Source: DALYDK01 sp964477125
GTDB lineage: Bacteria > Patescibacteriota > Saccharimonadia > Saccharimonadales > CAIOMD01
DNA length: 64,000 nucleotides
Assembly: GCA_964477125.1 (NCBI GenBank)
Contig: CAYZCZ010000002.1
Coordinates: 1-64,000 of the forward strand
Direction of reading: 5' to 3'
The notes beneath the pieces were generated by a model. It was not told where the DNA came from and did no database searches. It saw only the letters and a program-made list of their open reading frames with translations. Below are positions 16,731 to 24,811 of this stretch, in pieces. Position 1 is the first letter of the stretch. Each line of letters starts with the position of its first letter. The position numbers and the translations under genes are program-made.

Positions 16731-17621
16731 TCATCGCTGGTCCTTTCTGTGGTTGTTTATTTTTGCTACGACCCGTAGTTTTGCACTACGAGATCGCGGA
16801 TTAAAAACTAATTCATCGCTAGATGCAGTAAGGGGATTTTTTGTTAAAATTTTCAGTTTTGCATCGTATCTATCGCCCCCGTTTTCCTTGAAGTATTGCT
16901 TTACAATTCTATCTTCAAGGCTATGGAAAGTAATAACTGCCAACCTACCACCCGGTGCTAACAAGTCATACCAAAATGGTAAAACTTCAGTTAACAAACC
17001 AAGTTCATTGTTGACAGCAATACGAAGTGCCTGAAAAGTTTTGGTAGCCGGATGTTTTTTACTACCTTTCCTTCTTGCTACGTCTGCTATGTTTTGTGCG
17101 AGCTGGTTTGTGGTTGTAAATGGCCTGCCATCTACAATGCTTTTGGCTATTCGCCTGGCCATTGGTTCTTCGCCGTAAATTTTTATAATTTTGGCGATTT
17201 CCTGTTCTGGCCATTGGTTTACGATAATCTCGGCAGTTAATTCCTGCGTTTGATCCATGCGCATATCCAATGGGCCATCGGCCTTAAAGCTAAAACCACG
17301 ACTCGCTATGTCAAGGTGCGGTGACGATACGCCTAAATCGGCTAATATCAGATTAAATTGTTGGGTTTCGTTCGCAAGTGTTTTCGCAGCTAGCAAAAAG
17401 TCCATCCGCATAAACTTAATGCCAGTTCCTTTGAACTTATCCTTCAAATAATCGTGTGCCTTTTTGTCGCGATCAACCAATACTGATTCAGTGTAGTTAT
17501 TTGTAATACTTAAAATTTCAGCCGAGTGCCCCCCGTAGCCCGCTGTTGCGTCTAACAAGGAATCACCCGCCTGAGGATCAAGCGTTGAAATTACTTCTTT
17601 AATTAATACTGGTTCATGCAT
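16731..17621 (-). CDS. rsmH: 16S rRNA m4C1402 methyltransferase RsmH (MraW)
   Basis: SAM-dependent methyltransferase for C1402 of 16S rRNA, classically the second gene of the dcw cluster. MHEPVLIKEVI at the start, SAM motif LLDATAGYGGHSAEIL (~residue 22), then ILADLGVSSPHLD, the RGFSFKADGPLDMRMD loop, FQALRIAVNNELG, and GGRLAVITFHSLEDRIVKQYF near the end. The 296-aa length is typical. The 330-bp gap to mraZ may contain its own promoter. Confidence 0.96.
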   Translation of the reverse strand: MHEPVLIKEVISTLDPQAGDSLLDATAGYGGHSAEILSITNNYTESVLVDRDKKAHDYLKDKFKGTGIKFMRMDFLLAAKTLANETQQFNLILADLGVSSPHLDIASRGFSFKADGPLDMRMDQTQELTAEIIVNQWPEQEIAKIIKIYGEEPMARRIAKSIVDGRPFTTTNQLAQNIADVARRKGSKKHPATKTFQALRIAVNNELGLLTEVLPFWYDLLAPGGRLAVITFHSLEDRIVKQYFKENGGDRYDAKLKILTKNPLTASSDELVFNPRSRSAKLRVVAKINNHRKDQR

Positions 17622-17951
17622 ACTTTTTATTTTTGTTTTTGCAAGGTCACCGATTCAGTAGCCAACTTTTTTGTTTTTTGTTTTTTTTGTTTTTGTTGTT
17701 GGTAGTTCCTGAATGCCGACTATATTTTTTACAAAGGTGAATTTGAAAAATTTACTATAATGCCGGCTGGATACTACCATAAGTTTTGAGAGACTTATGT
17801 GTGAGGTGGAGTTTTGGGAGGTGTTTTGAGTTGAGTAAGGTACAAGGGATATTTAACGTTTTTCCCCATTAATAACGTGTTGACTACCGAATCGCTAATC
17901 TCGAGTCGATAGGTTTTTGGTGTTTGTTTTAAATTGTTAAGGTAAAGCGAA
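17622..17951. other. 330-bp gap between mraZ and rsmH
   Basis: No supported gene. A 66-aa open frame (17795-17995, minus) overlaps the end of mraZ and looks non-protein-like. The stretch near 17669-17700 is an A-rich run on the minus strand, just before rsmH. A possible minus-strand -10 (TATAGT near 17755) is present without a good -35. Confidence 0.45.
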
Positions 17952-18311
17952 TTATTTAGCCTGCAATCGCCAATAGGCGCCTGCCCTTGTCGCAACTACT
18001 TCTTTGTCTATTTCTGCATACTCCGTATGGTGTAATTCAAGGGTAAATCTCCCCTGTTTCACATCTAGAGCGCTCGCAACCTTTCCGGTGCGAAATTGTA
18101 CATTTAAGTCGGCTACCTTCTCATCGAGAATGTGGCCATTTAGTTCGGGTTCTAATTTTTGATCCCAAACATCTTGTGAGTACAAATGCAGATACTTGCC
18201 AAAGCCGCGGGTCACGACTACACCGCTTTTGAACTCACTTCGAATCTCAGCTGGAATTGTCAGCCTTCGCTTGTCATCAAGCTTTCGTTCGAAGTAGTCT
18301 ACGGTGGCCAT
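17952..18311 (-). CDS. mraZ: Transcriptional regulator MraZ
   Basis: DNA-binding AbrB-like repressor of the dcw operon. It contains two SpoVT/AbrB-type repeats: VDYFERKLDDKRRLTIPAEIR near the start with VVVTRGFGKYLHLYSQDVWDQKL, and VDVKQGRFTLE-type sequence with ARAGAYWRLQAK-like ending in the second. At 119 aa it is somewhat shorter than usual (~140), the loss being at the C-terminus. It is the first gene of the cluster. Four TGGGT boxes upstream fit the known MraZ operator, so it is likely autoregulated. Confidence 0.93.
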   Translation of the reverse strand: MATVDYFERKLDDKRRLTIPAEIRSEFKSGVVVTRGFGKYLHLYSQDVWDQKLEPELNGHILDEKVADLNVQFRTGKVASALDVKQGRFTLELHHTEYAEIDKEVVATRAGAYWRLQAK

Positions 18312-18352
18312 TTTTAAATCTGCTTTAGTGGTTTTTATTTTGTGGTGGTGTT

Positions 18353-18398
18353 ACCCACTTCTACCCACTGACAACAGCATACTACCCACACTTACCCA
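18353..18398 (-). promoter_or_regulatory. MraZ operator: four TGGGT boxes in two pairs
   Basis: Read on minus: TGGGT-AAGTG-TGGGT (18398 to 18384) and TGGGT-AGAAG-TGGGT (18367 to 18353). In each pair the boxes repeat with a 10-bp period (5-nt spacer), as described for TGGGN-N5-TGGGN MraZ boxes. The upstream pair lies inside the promoter spacer and the other lies just downstream of the start. Confidence 0.75.
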
Positions 18399-18404
18399 CT
18401 GCAA
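18376..18404 (-). promoter_or_regulatory. Promoter of mraZ / dcw cluster
   Basis: TTGCAG (18399-18404), 17-bp spacer, TATGCT (18376-18381). The spacer contains one pair of MraZ boxes, so MraZ binding would directly cover the promoter. Confidence 0.55.
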
Positions 18405-18440
18405 GTACTTTTTACTAAAATTACTAACTTATTAGATGAG

Positions 18441-18472
18441 TTATCCACATTTCGTTCGTAACTTGTGCACAA
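18441..18472. promoter_or_regulatory. Two DnaA-box-like sites upstream of mraZ
   Basis: TTATCCACA (18441-18449, perfect consensus) and TGTGCACAA (18464-18472, reverse orientation, one mismatch), about 40-70 bp upstream of the mraZ -35. They could link DnaA to dcw expression; chance is not excluded. Confidence 0.3.
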
Positions 18473-18595
18473 ACCCCTACATATAGCGTTTGCATCATTT
18501 CGTTAACGCTATAAGCTACATGCTTGGCAAGTAATATATTTTTGGAATAATCAACTAGCTACAAGTTACATGAACCAAAGTTTTTTCTTTATTAA

Positions 18596-18633
18596 AATAA
18601 TCACACCCGAATCATATTTTTGGTGTGATTATT
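18596..18633 (-). terminator. Hairpin terminator behind the small genes at 18,655-19,095
   Basis: Perfect 12-bp arms AATAATCACACC / GGTGTGATTATT with a 14-nt loop, ending in an ATTATTTTAA tail on minus. It lies 22 bp after the stop at 18655. It could act in both directions, but only the minus strand has a gene ending here. Confidence 0.5.
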
Positions 18634-18654
18634 TAATTATTGCCTAATTAATAG

Positions 18655-18828
18655 TTACTTATCTTCTTGAAATACATCCCTAGGGTTATCTTCTCCACTA
18701 GAATAAGTTCTATCAATTGCAATACCAGCCACACGCCTTGGAGTCATAGTTTTAACGACATCCCACTGTTGGTGAACCTCCTCTAATCTGTCTCTTAAGG
18801 CAGGATCATTAATATTTGGGTTAACCAT
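18655..18828 (-). CDS. Small hypothetical protein (57 aa)
   Basis: ATG 18828 is preceded by a purine-rich GGAG Shine-Dalgarno site, and the frame runs to TAA at 18655. The protein is acidic and polar: MVNPNINDPALRDRLEEVHQ, a central basic patch (TPRRVAGIAID) and an acidic tail (NPRDVFQEDK). No membrane segment or known motif. It follows the 73-aa gene by about 45 bp and precedes a hairpin terminator, so both are probably on one short transcript. Function unknown. Confidence 0.6.
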   Translation of the reverse strand: MVNPNINDPALRDRLEEVHQQWDVVKTMTPRRVAGIAIDRTYSSGEDNPRDVFQEDK

Positions 18829-18873
18829 GGATTATCTCCTTTTTTTAATGTTGAATCTAAACTTTAAAGCATG

Positions 18874-19095
18874 CTAATTAACGCTTAGTACAATGCTAAA
18901 TAGCTTTTTAGGTGTGCCGTCATTTGGATCGCGCCCTGGCATATCTTTATATGCAACATCTTCCCTTTCTATAGCTAACGCACCAAGCTCTGCTTCTGTA
19001 AGATGTGGCGGCCTATTGCCAGCTAAATCAGTAAAATCAGACGATTGCTCGTACCAACTCTCAATATCTGGTATTTCGCATGTTTGTGTCGACAT
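18874..19095 (-). CDS. Small hypothetical protein (73 aa)
   Basis: A strong AAGGAGA ribosome site lies just before ATG 19095. The product is acidic and soluble (MSTQTCEIPDIESWYEQSSD; HLTEAELGALAIEREDVAYK; MPGRDPNDGTPKKLFSIVLS). No recognised domain. It appears co-transcribed with the 57-aa gene downstream. The reverse-strand frame across it lacks a ribosome site. Function unknown. Confidence 0.6.
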   Translation of the reverse strand: MSTQTCEIPDIESWYEQSSDFTDLAGNRPPHLTEAELGALAIEREDVAYKDMPGRDPNDGTPKKLFSIVLSVN

Positions 19096-19252
19096 ATTGC
19101 TCTCCTTTTTATTAACTCTATACTTCCAATTTACTCCTATACAATTTTATTGTCAAAACATCATATTTAGTAAAATTATTTGTAAAATGATTAACTATTT
19201 AGCTTTTTTTGATTACTTTAAGACTAAGCTGCACATACAAAAAAACAGTTTA

Positions 19253-20257
19253 CTAGCTATAATATATTTTCATTATTTGCCTAGCAACTTTATCACCATC
19301 ATGCCTTATAAGAGTACGTTCAACCGCTAATTTATCGTTAGGGACACTAGGCTCATCATAAAAAGAAAGTAAATCTAGCCCTATCATTTTGCATTTATTT
19401 ATAGCGTTTGGTTTTATAATCTTTTCCGAAGATACCGGAAACTCACCATCACGCGAATACTGTTTCATCATTTCTTTACTTGGCTTTGAGGTGTTGTAAA
19501 GCACAAAGTCTATAGAATTTTTACCGGTGAACCGCTCAATTTCCTTAACATAATCTGTTACACTCCAACCATCGGTTTGCCCGGGTTTTGTAACCAAGTT
19601 AACGACCTGAACCAGCTTAGCATTTGTTTCGTCCAAAGCATCCTTAACCCCGTCAACAATTAAGCTAGATATAAGAGATTCATACAAACTTCCCGGGGCT
19701 ATTATTACAATGTCAGCATTTAGAATTGCCTGTTTAGCCCTTGGATTTAACAATGCACGTGGCCTTAATGTTAATTCGGGCTTTTTCTTGCTTTTTAGCA
19801 CTAAGCTATCTATAGAATGCTCGCCTATTATTTCTTCATTACCGTCTAAAAGCACCAGCTGAGTGTTGTCTAGTGTTATAGGCATAACTCGGCCAGTAAT
19901 ATTCAAGACTTCCCCTGCCAATGTTACTCCTTTGGCAAAATCATCAGTAATTTTTTCAACAGCCGCCAAAAACAAATTGCCAAAACTATGCCCATCGAAA
20001 CTACCTTCGCCAAACCTATAATTAAATAACTGACGCATTGTAGAAGAAGAATTTGAAAGCGCAACTAAACATTGGCGTACATCACCTGCCGGTAAAACAC
20101 CATACTCATCACGCAACTGACCAGTTGAGCCACCATTATCGACCATGGAAACAAGCGCTGTAATGTTTGGTGTATAGTTTTTTAAACTTTTTAGTAAAGT
20201 AAAGCTACCTGTGCCACCTCCTATAACTACAAAGTTGGGCCCAACAAATTTCGTCAT
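19253..20257 (-). CDS. yvcK: YvcK/CofD-family protein (gluconeogenesis factor type)
   Basis: Member of the CofD-like superfamily; in Bacillus YvcK binds UDP-GlcNAc and links carbon state to cell-wall synthesis. Motifs: VVIGGGTGSFTLLKSLK at the start, SMVDNGGSTGQLRDEYGVLPAGDVRQCLVALS (~residue 38), FDGHSFGNLFLAA (~88), IIAPGSLYESLISSLIVDGV (~185) and VNLVTKPGQTDGWSVTDYV. The 334-aa length is normal. No whiA or rapZ is adjacent, though they often are elsewhere. A TATACT box 6 nt before ATG 20257 predicts a leaderless mRNA. Confidence 0.9.
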   Translation of the reverse strand: MTKFVGPNFVVIGGGTGSFTLLKSLKNYTPNITALVSMVDNGGSTGQLRDEYGVLPAGDVRQCLVALSNSSSTMRQLFNYRFGEGSFDGHSFGNLFLAAVEKITDDFAKGVTLAGEVLNITGRVMPITLDNTQLVLLDGNEEIIGEHSIDSLVLKSKKKPELTLRPRALLNPRAKQAILNADIVIIAPGSLYESLISSLIVDGVKDALDETNAKLVQVVNLVTKPGQTDGWSVTDYVKEIERFTGKNSIDFVLYNTSKPSKEMMKQYSRDGEFPVSSEKIIKPNAINKCKMIGLDLLSFYDEPSVPNDKLAVERTLIRHDGDKVARQIMKIYYS

Positions 20258-20263
20258 TACTAA

Positions 20264-20269
20264 AGTATA
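20264..20269 (-). promoter_or_regulatory. -10 box of yvcK (leaderless geometry)
   Basis: TATACT ends 6 nt before ATG 20257 on minus. Confidence 0.45.
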
Positions 20270-20280
20270 CTAAATTATCA

Positions 20281-20308
20281 ATAAAACGGGCATTTCTGCC
20301 CGTTTTAT
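20281..20308. terminator. Bidirectional-type intrinsic terminator
   Basis: Perfect 12-bp stem ATAAAACGGGCA / TGCCCGTTTTAT with a TTTC loop. A/T-rich arms give T-runs in both directions. It terminates the 158-aa gene ending at 20395 (minus) and separates it from yvcK. Confidence 0.75.
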
Positions 20309-20394
20309 ATTGAATATTTATAAAATACATTTGTCACATAATTATGTCAAGAAGACAAATAAATAAAATTTTTTTATAAAATCATTAATAGCTT

Positions 20395-20871
20395 TTAGCG
20401 TTGAAGGCGGTTCTGTCTTAGCTTATCTTGAGCATCAGTTATTTCTAACCATCCTGCATTTTTCCTAAGCCCTAACTTTTCGACTTCTTTTTGACGGCAC
20501 TCTTCGTTACTATTTAGGTTATTTATTCTTGATATTTCATCCCAAGATGTGTCTAATGGTAAATTCAGTCTCTTAGCAGCATCTATTCGTCCCCTATCTA
20601 GCGTAACTCTTAGCATATCGCTCCACAATAGATCATTAAAATCTATGCCCAACCTATATACCTCTTCTGCAGAAATATTTAACTCTTGGGCTGCTTTCAT
20701 TTTGTCATTTTGTTCTTCAAGCCAAGCTTTATGGTCGGCCTCCCAGGCTAAATAGTCATCTAACTCCGTATTAGATGCAGTATTAGCTTCCCCTTCAGGC
20801 TGTAGTAGTGGCTCAGATGGCTGACCTAGTGTGTCCATATCATTACCTGTTGGCATAAATTCTTTAGACAT
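20395..20871 (-). CDS. Hypothetical acidic protein with short helical repeats (158 aa)
   Basis: AGGTG precedes ATG 20871. The N-terminus is polar and acidic (MSKEFMPTGNDMDTLGQPSE). After that, short related units appear: AQELNISAEEVYRLGIDFND, AKRLNLPLDTSWDEISRINN and VEKLGLRKNAGWLEITDAQD. All share a leucine-x-leucine core followed by a Trp/Glu-Ile turn. No signal peptide or membrane helix is seen. It is transcribed alone, bounded by a terminator at 20281. Function unknown; the repeats suggest a small protein-binding scaffold. Confidence 0.6.
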   Translation of the reverse strand: MSKEFMPTGNDMDTLGQPSEPLLQPEGEANTASNTELDDYLAWEADHKAWLEEQNDKMKAAQELNISAEEVYRLGIDFNDLLWSDMLRVTLDRGRIDAAKRLNLPLDTSWDEISRINNLNSNEECRQKEVEKLGLRKNAGWLEITDAQDKLRQNRLQR

Positions 20872-21019
20872 AAAATCACCTTTCTATTTTGCTATTATAT
20901 TTTTAAATTACGCCTACAAATTAAGTATGTCAACTTAATAAATTGGCTTATATAGCAATATAGTTATTAAATATAATTACACATATCAATTGTACTCCTA
21001 GTATTTTTAAATACTATAT

Positions 21020-22273
21020 TTAATTTTTATGCATATATCTATTAGAAATATATTTAGACCACCAAATTGCACTCGGCCGAATGGTGCGTTTCATAGTTTT
21101 TCTGTCTACTCCTACCAAGCCGAACTTGGGCCACCATCCGTAAGCCCATTCAAAATTATCTAACAAGCTCCAATGTAAATAACCAACTACAGGTAACCCT
21201 AGTGACTTAGCTGTTTCTATAGCTTCCATAGTTTCGGCCAACCAACCTTTTCGGTATTTATCGTTCATATCAGCCACACCATTTTCGGTAATTATTATTG
21301 GTTTTCCAGGGTTATGATATGCAATCCGTTGTAATAGTGGCAATATGCCCGCCGCATTCATATACCAGCCTAAGTCGTTAATGGGTATCTGCGGGTTTTG
21401 ACGATTCCAGCCTTTGTAATAGTCAGTAAAATAATAGTTTACACCGACAAAATCTTGCTGATTCTTAATACGGTTTAAAAACCACCAGTTCCAAGCGTAA
21501 CGCATAGTTTTTACACATACTTCATCTAGCCAATTACCGGGTCTAAAAGGCTGTATATCAGCCAGTTGCTGAGCAATACCAACACTTATCTTTGGGTGAG
21601 TTTTTTTAATAATCTTATAGGCTTTTTTATGGGCAATTTTTAAATTGTTGTAAACCCAAATCATTTTTAACCAGCTCTTATCTTGTGGTGGCCACTCACC
21701 TGTACCAAAGCTAAAACTAGCGTATACATTTGGCTCATTCAAGGTTATAACATAATTAACCTTATTTAGTAATTCTTCATTAATTTTTTGAGTCAAACGT
21801 TCAAAGTATTTTATATTGCCTCGTTTTGCAAATCCGCCTTTTTCTTCGAACCAAACTGGCACAGTCCAATGCCATATATTTAAAAATGGTTCTACTCCGC
21901 GCTTGTTTAACTCTGCTATATATTGACGATAATGCTCAAATTCTTCCTTGTCCCAGGCGCCTTCTTTTGGCTCTAAACGTGACCATTCAAGAGTAAAGCG
22001 AAAACTGTTTAGGCCCAGTTTTTGCAAAATATCAAAATCTTCTTTATATGTGTTGTAGTGATCTACACCCCGACCCGAAACATAATTATTTGGGTCTTCG
22101 GCTAAATGCTTAATTTCATCCCAGTTCTTAAGCCAGCCCAAGCGTTGTTTTGCAGTTTTTGCCTGGTGGCTAGCGTTTGCTAACTCCCAAACGGACCACT
22201 GATTTTGCAGCCCACCTTCCACTTGATGCGCGGCGGTACTTGCTCCCCAAAAAAACTTTTTGTTATCTTTCAT
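21020..22273 (-). CDS. Glycoside hydrolase family 1 (beta-glucosidase type)
   Basis: Cytosolic retaining glycosidase; substrate not predictable from sequence alone. The N-terminus KFFWGASTAAHQVEGG is the GH1 signature. The acid/base Glu is in YVITLNEPNVYASF (~residue 170) and the nucleophile Glu in PIIITENGVADMND (~330). GYLHWSLLDNFEWAYGWWPKFGLVGVD closes the barrel. At 417 aa it is slightly shorter than the usual 440-480, with both catalytic residues intact. A TATAAT box 8 nt before ATG 22273 suggests its own leaderless promoter. It sits next to the assembly gap. Confidence 0.93.
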   Translation of the reverse strand: MKDNKKFFWGASTAAHQVEGGLQNQWSVWELANASHQAKTAKQRLGWLKNWDEIKHLAEDPNNYVSGRGVDHYNTYKEDFDILQKLGLNSFRFTLEWSRLEPKEGAWDKEEFEHYRQYIAELNKRGVEPFLNIWHWTVPVWFEEKGGFAKRGNIKYFERLTQKINEELLNKVNYVITLNEPNVYASFSFGTGEWPPQDKSWLKMIWVYNNLKIAHKKAYKIIKKTHPKISVGIAQQLADIQPFRPGNWLDEVCVKTMRYAWNWWFLNRIKNQQDFVGVNYYFTDYYKGWNRQNPQIPINDLGWYMNAAGILPLLQRIAYHNPGKPIIITENGVADMNDKYRKGWLAETMEAIETAKSLGLPVVGYLHWSLLDNFEWAYGWWPKFGLVGVDRKTMKRTIRPSAIWWSKYISNRYMHKN

Positions 22274-22275
22274 TA

Positions 22276-23256
22276 TTAATCATTATACATCTTATGAAAA
22301 TTATTATGGAAAAGCCNNNNNNNNNNNNNNNNNNNNNNNNNNNNNNNNNNNNNNNNNNNNNNNNNNNNNNNNNNNNNNNNNNNNNNNNNNNNNNNNNNNN
22401 NNNNNNNNNNNNNNNNTATAACTTCTAGAACTTTTTCATAAACTGGAATATTTACTTGGAAAAAAGATCTGGTGCTGTATTTAAAATTAGTGCCGAGTAG
22501 TTTGTCTATTAGCTGTTCTTTACTTTCCCTTAAAACTTCAGTGGTTATCGAGGCAGGGCTTTTTGGATTAGAATAAACTATTTCGAAAATTGAATTACGA
22601 TAAATAAAATCATTAAATGATTCGGCAATATTTTCATCGTTAACAAAAAGACAAATGCCAACTTTACCAGATTGATCGCTTCTTAATATTACACTCTTTA
22701 GTGGCCTTGCCTCGATCTTATTTTCATTTATATATTCAATAAGTGCTTTGCCGGCATTATTTATAGCGTAACTGGCCAATAAACTACCTTCAACTGCTAC
22801 CTTTTGGTGACTACCCCGCCTATGAAGTGCTAGACTCACTTTATTTGTTTCTGTAAAAAACCAAAAGTTGTATTCCATTTTGTTTCTATATTTGAAAGGT
22901 TCCTCGGGCTGATAAAAATCCTGCCAGACAACATCTATGCCTTCGCGTTCAAATGCTTCATCTAGAATTGATTGCTTACAACTTGCCTCTTTGGAATAGT
23001 CCAAAATTTGCCACGGACTAGTAGCCATATAAATATCTGGTTCCTCCGGTGTAATTCTATCGGCACATGCTTCAATAACTTCAATTACATAGCCCTCGGC
23101 CCAATCACGTTTACTTTTTGTTAGCCGAACAACTACTTTTTCACCAGGCAATGCACCCCACGCAAAAACTCTTTTGCCATCGGGTAACAATCCAAGGCCT
23201 TGACCACCGTGAACCAACTTGGTTATATCAACAATTTCTTCCCTACTTTTTTTCAC
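22276..23256 (-). CDS. TrmA/RlmD-type RNA m5U methyltransferase, interrupted by assembly gap
   Basis: The N-terminal TRAM-like domain (DITKLVHGGQGLGLLPDGKR... GEKVVVRLTKSKRDWAEGYV) and the central domain (CKQSILDEAF; YRNKMEYNFWF) fit 23S rRNA or tRNA uracil-5-methyltransferases. SFFQVNIPVYEKVLEVI is the usual lead-in to the SAM-binding core. The core itself and the catalytic Cys are lost in 100 N at 22317-22416, so activity cannot be judged. The 13 codons after the gap may not belong to the same frame. The start is GTG 23256. Confidence 0.8.
   Translation of the reverse strand: MKKSREEIVDITKLVHGGQGLGLLPDGKRVFAWGALPGEKVVVRLTKSKRDWAEGYVIEVIEACADRITPEEPDIYMATSPWQILDYSKEASCKQSILDEAFEREGIDVVWQDFYQPEEPFKYRNKMEYNFWFFTETNKVSLALHRRGSHQKVAVEGSLLASYAINNAGKALIEYINENKIEARPLKSVILRSDQSGKVGICLFVNDENIAESFNDFIYRNSIFEIVYSNPKSPASITTEVLRESKEQLIDKLLGTNFKYSTRSFFQVNIPVYEKVLEVIXXXXXXXXXXXXXXXXXXXXXXXXXXXXXXXXXXLFHNNFHKMYND
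22282..22287 (-). promoter_or_regulatory. -10 box of the GH1 gene (leaderless geometry)
   Basis: TATAAT ends 8 nt before ATG 22273 on minus. Confidence 0.5.
22317..22416. other. Assembly gap (100 N)
   Basis: A run of exactly 100 N, the conventional placeholder for a gap of unknown length. The true distance between flanks, and any gene in it, is not known. Confidence 0.99.
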
Positions 23257-23398
23257 TTCTATAATTAGAACACGAAAGTTGGTAAATATGAATAGGTCTA
23301 TGGGTTTGTTGGATTAATGATATTAATTAATCTTTTTTTAAACTAATAGCACCCAAAATAAATGCACTTGATCAGAGCCTAGCTTATTGGCACTAATT

Positions 23399-24760
23399 TT
23401 ATAGTTTTAGCTCTTTGTGGGCCTGTTTTAAAAGTTCCATTAACTTTGTGTATGTATCTAGGTTAGTTTTTTGGCTGACCCTAAAGTAAATATTATTATC
23501 TACTACCTCTAGCACCAGAGCTTCGTCGATCTCATACATCATTTCCATGAACTTAGGGTTTATAAGCTCAAAACTAGCTAGCCTGTCTCCTTCGGTAGCA
23601 AATACTTCAAATTTTTTATTAAAATCTATCCATTCATATTCATATTGTGAAGAATTTTCGGGTGGTTTTATTTTATTTGTTGCCCCCGCCAAATTAAACA
23701 TACTTATTTTTGGCCTAACAAGTATATTGCCATAGTACTTTGGCACATTTATTTGGCCAATAACATAATCTATCGAACCATCTTTGCCTGGCTTGGCTTT
23801 GTATGTATATATTTGGACCAAAATATTGTTGATAGTACCAACTATATGGTTATTTATATCAGATACACCAAAGCTTCCGTCTTTAAAGACCTGGCCTCTT
23901 TCCGGTAGAAACAACCAGCCCATATCTAGTGAATAATACATGCTATTTTGAGTAGCTAACTGCACCAGTGTTTGATTAGCATTATTTTGGTCAGCAGTTG
24001 TCTGATCGATACTATCTAACAACCAATTATTGCCAGTCCTGTTGAAAGTCCAAAATTCCGTAAAAGTATTATTGTCGCTAAAAATTGTTTCTCTGGTTGA
24101 TAAATTTATCAATGTGTCATTAGCTTTTGCCTCTATTAAAACCGTAAATGAATCTTGGTTATTATCAGCATTATCATGCACTTCCACGGTATCTATTTTG
24201 ATTATTTCAGGGTTCATCACAGCATTTTGTCTGTTTAAATCTCTTAGTATTTGCATTAATAAACTTGTTTTTAAGGCATAATTGGCAGTTATATATTCGG
24301 AAAGTTTCGCCTCATCCAATCTAGTCCAATCATCTTGGTAACGCATGAATGTTGCCCTGCATAGTTCATGCAATTTGGTTTCGTCCCAAGAACTGTCCGC
24401 TTGCTGGGCTTTTCCCAAGTCAACATCAGCTTTTTTAATCTTATTTTTTAGCTTATCCCATATCCCGTGAAATTGCGTATACCAACCTGTCCAAAGCCCA
24501 GCAATTATTAGTGCAATTAAATATGTAGCTAAAAATGACCCACTAATCATAATGAATAGTATGAAAATAACTGTGATTAAACCCATTGCCACCAACGAGA
24601 ATAGCTTAGCTTTTTCTTCGTTAACAATTTTTCGGATGATTTTTGTAACATAAAAGCCTATGAAGTACCCAATAGCAGCGATGCCGTAGCTTGCATCACC
24701 ACCTCCCGACGAACCACCTCCACCACCACGAGCAAATACTTCCAAATAATCCATTACCAT
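23399..24760 (-). CDS. Tim44-like domain membrane protein
   Basis: The N-terminus has a Gly/Ser-rich linker (ARGGGGGSSGGGDASYG) and two hydrophobic stretches (GIAAIGYFIGFYVTKII; LFSLVAMGLITVIFILFIMI with LATYLIALIIAGLW). The soluble part resembles Tim44-like domains: FMRYQDDWTRLDEAKLSEYITANY (~residue 140) and FTEFWTFNRTGNNWLLDSID (~235). The last ~200 residues form a family-specific region. Tim44-like proteins in bacteria are often linked to membrane insertion or secretion; the role here is inference. ATG 24760 is used; no strong ribosome site is seen. Confidence 0.65.
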   Translation of the reverse strand: MVMDYLEVFARGGGGGSSGGGDASYGIAAIGYFIGFYVTKIIRKIVNEEKAKLFSLVAMGLITVIFILFIMISGSFLATYLIALIIAGLWTGWYTQFHGIWDKLKNKIKKADVDLGKAQQADSSWDETKLHELCRATFMRYQDDWTRLDEAKLSEYITANYALKTSLLMQILRDLNRQNAVMNPEIIKIDTVEVHDNADNNQDSFTVLIEAKANDTLINLSTRETIFSDNNTFTEFWTFNRTGNNWLLDSIDQTTADQNNANQTLVQLATQNSMYYSLDMGWLFLPERGQVFKDGSFGVSDINNHIVGTINNILVQIYTYKAKPGKDGSIDYVIGQINVPKYYGNILVRPKISMFNLAGATNKIKPPENSSQYEYEWIDFNKKFEVFATEGDRLASFELINPKFMEMMYEIDEALVLEVVDNNIYFRVSQKTNLDTYTKLMELLKQAHKELKL

Positions 24761-24811
24761 GCCTATAGCTCATTCCTTAATATAGATGGCCAGAGGTGAT
24801 GATAATGGTTG

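Noticed and set aside
17795..17995. 66-aa ORF overlapping the end of mraZ
   Set aside because: No ribosome site, unlike-protein composition, and it lies over a conserved gene end.
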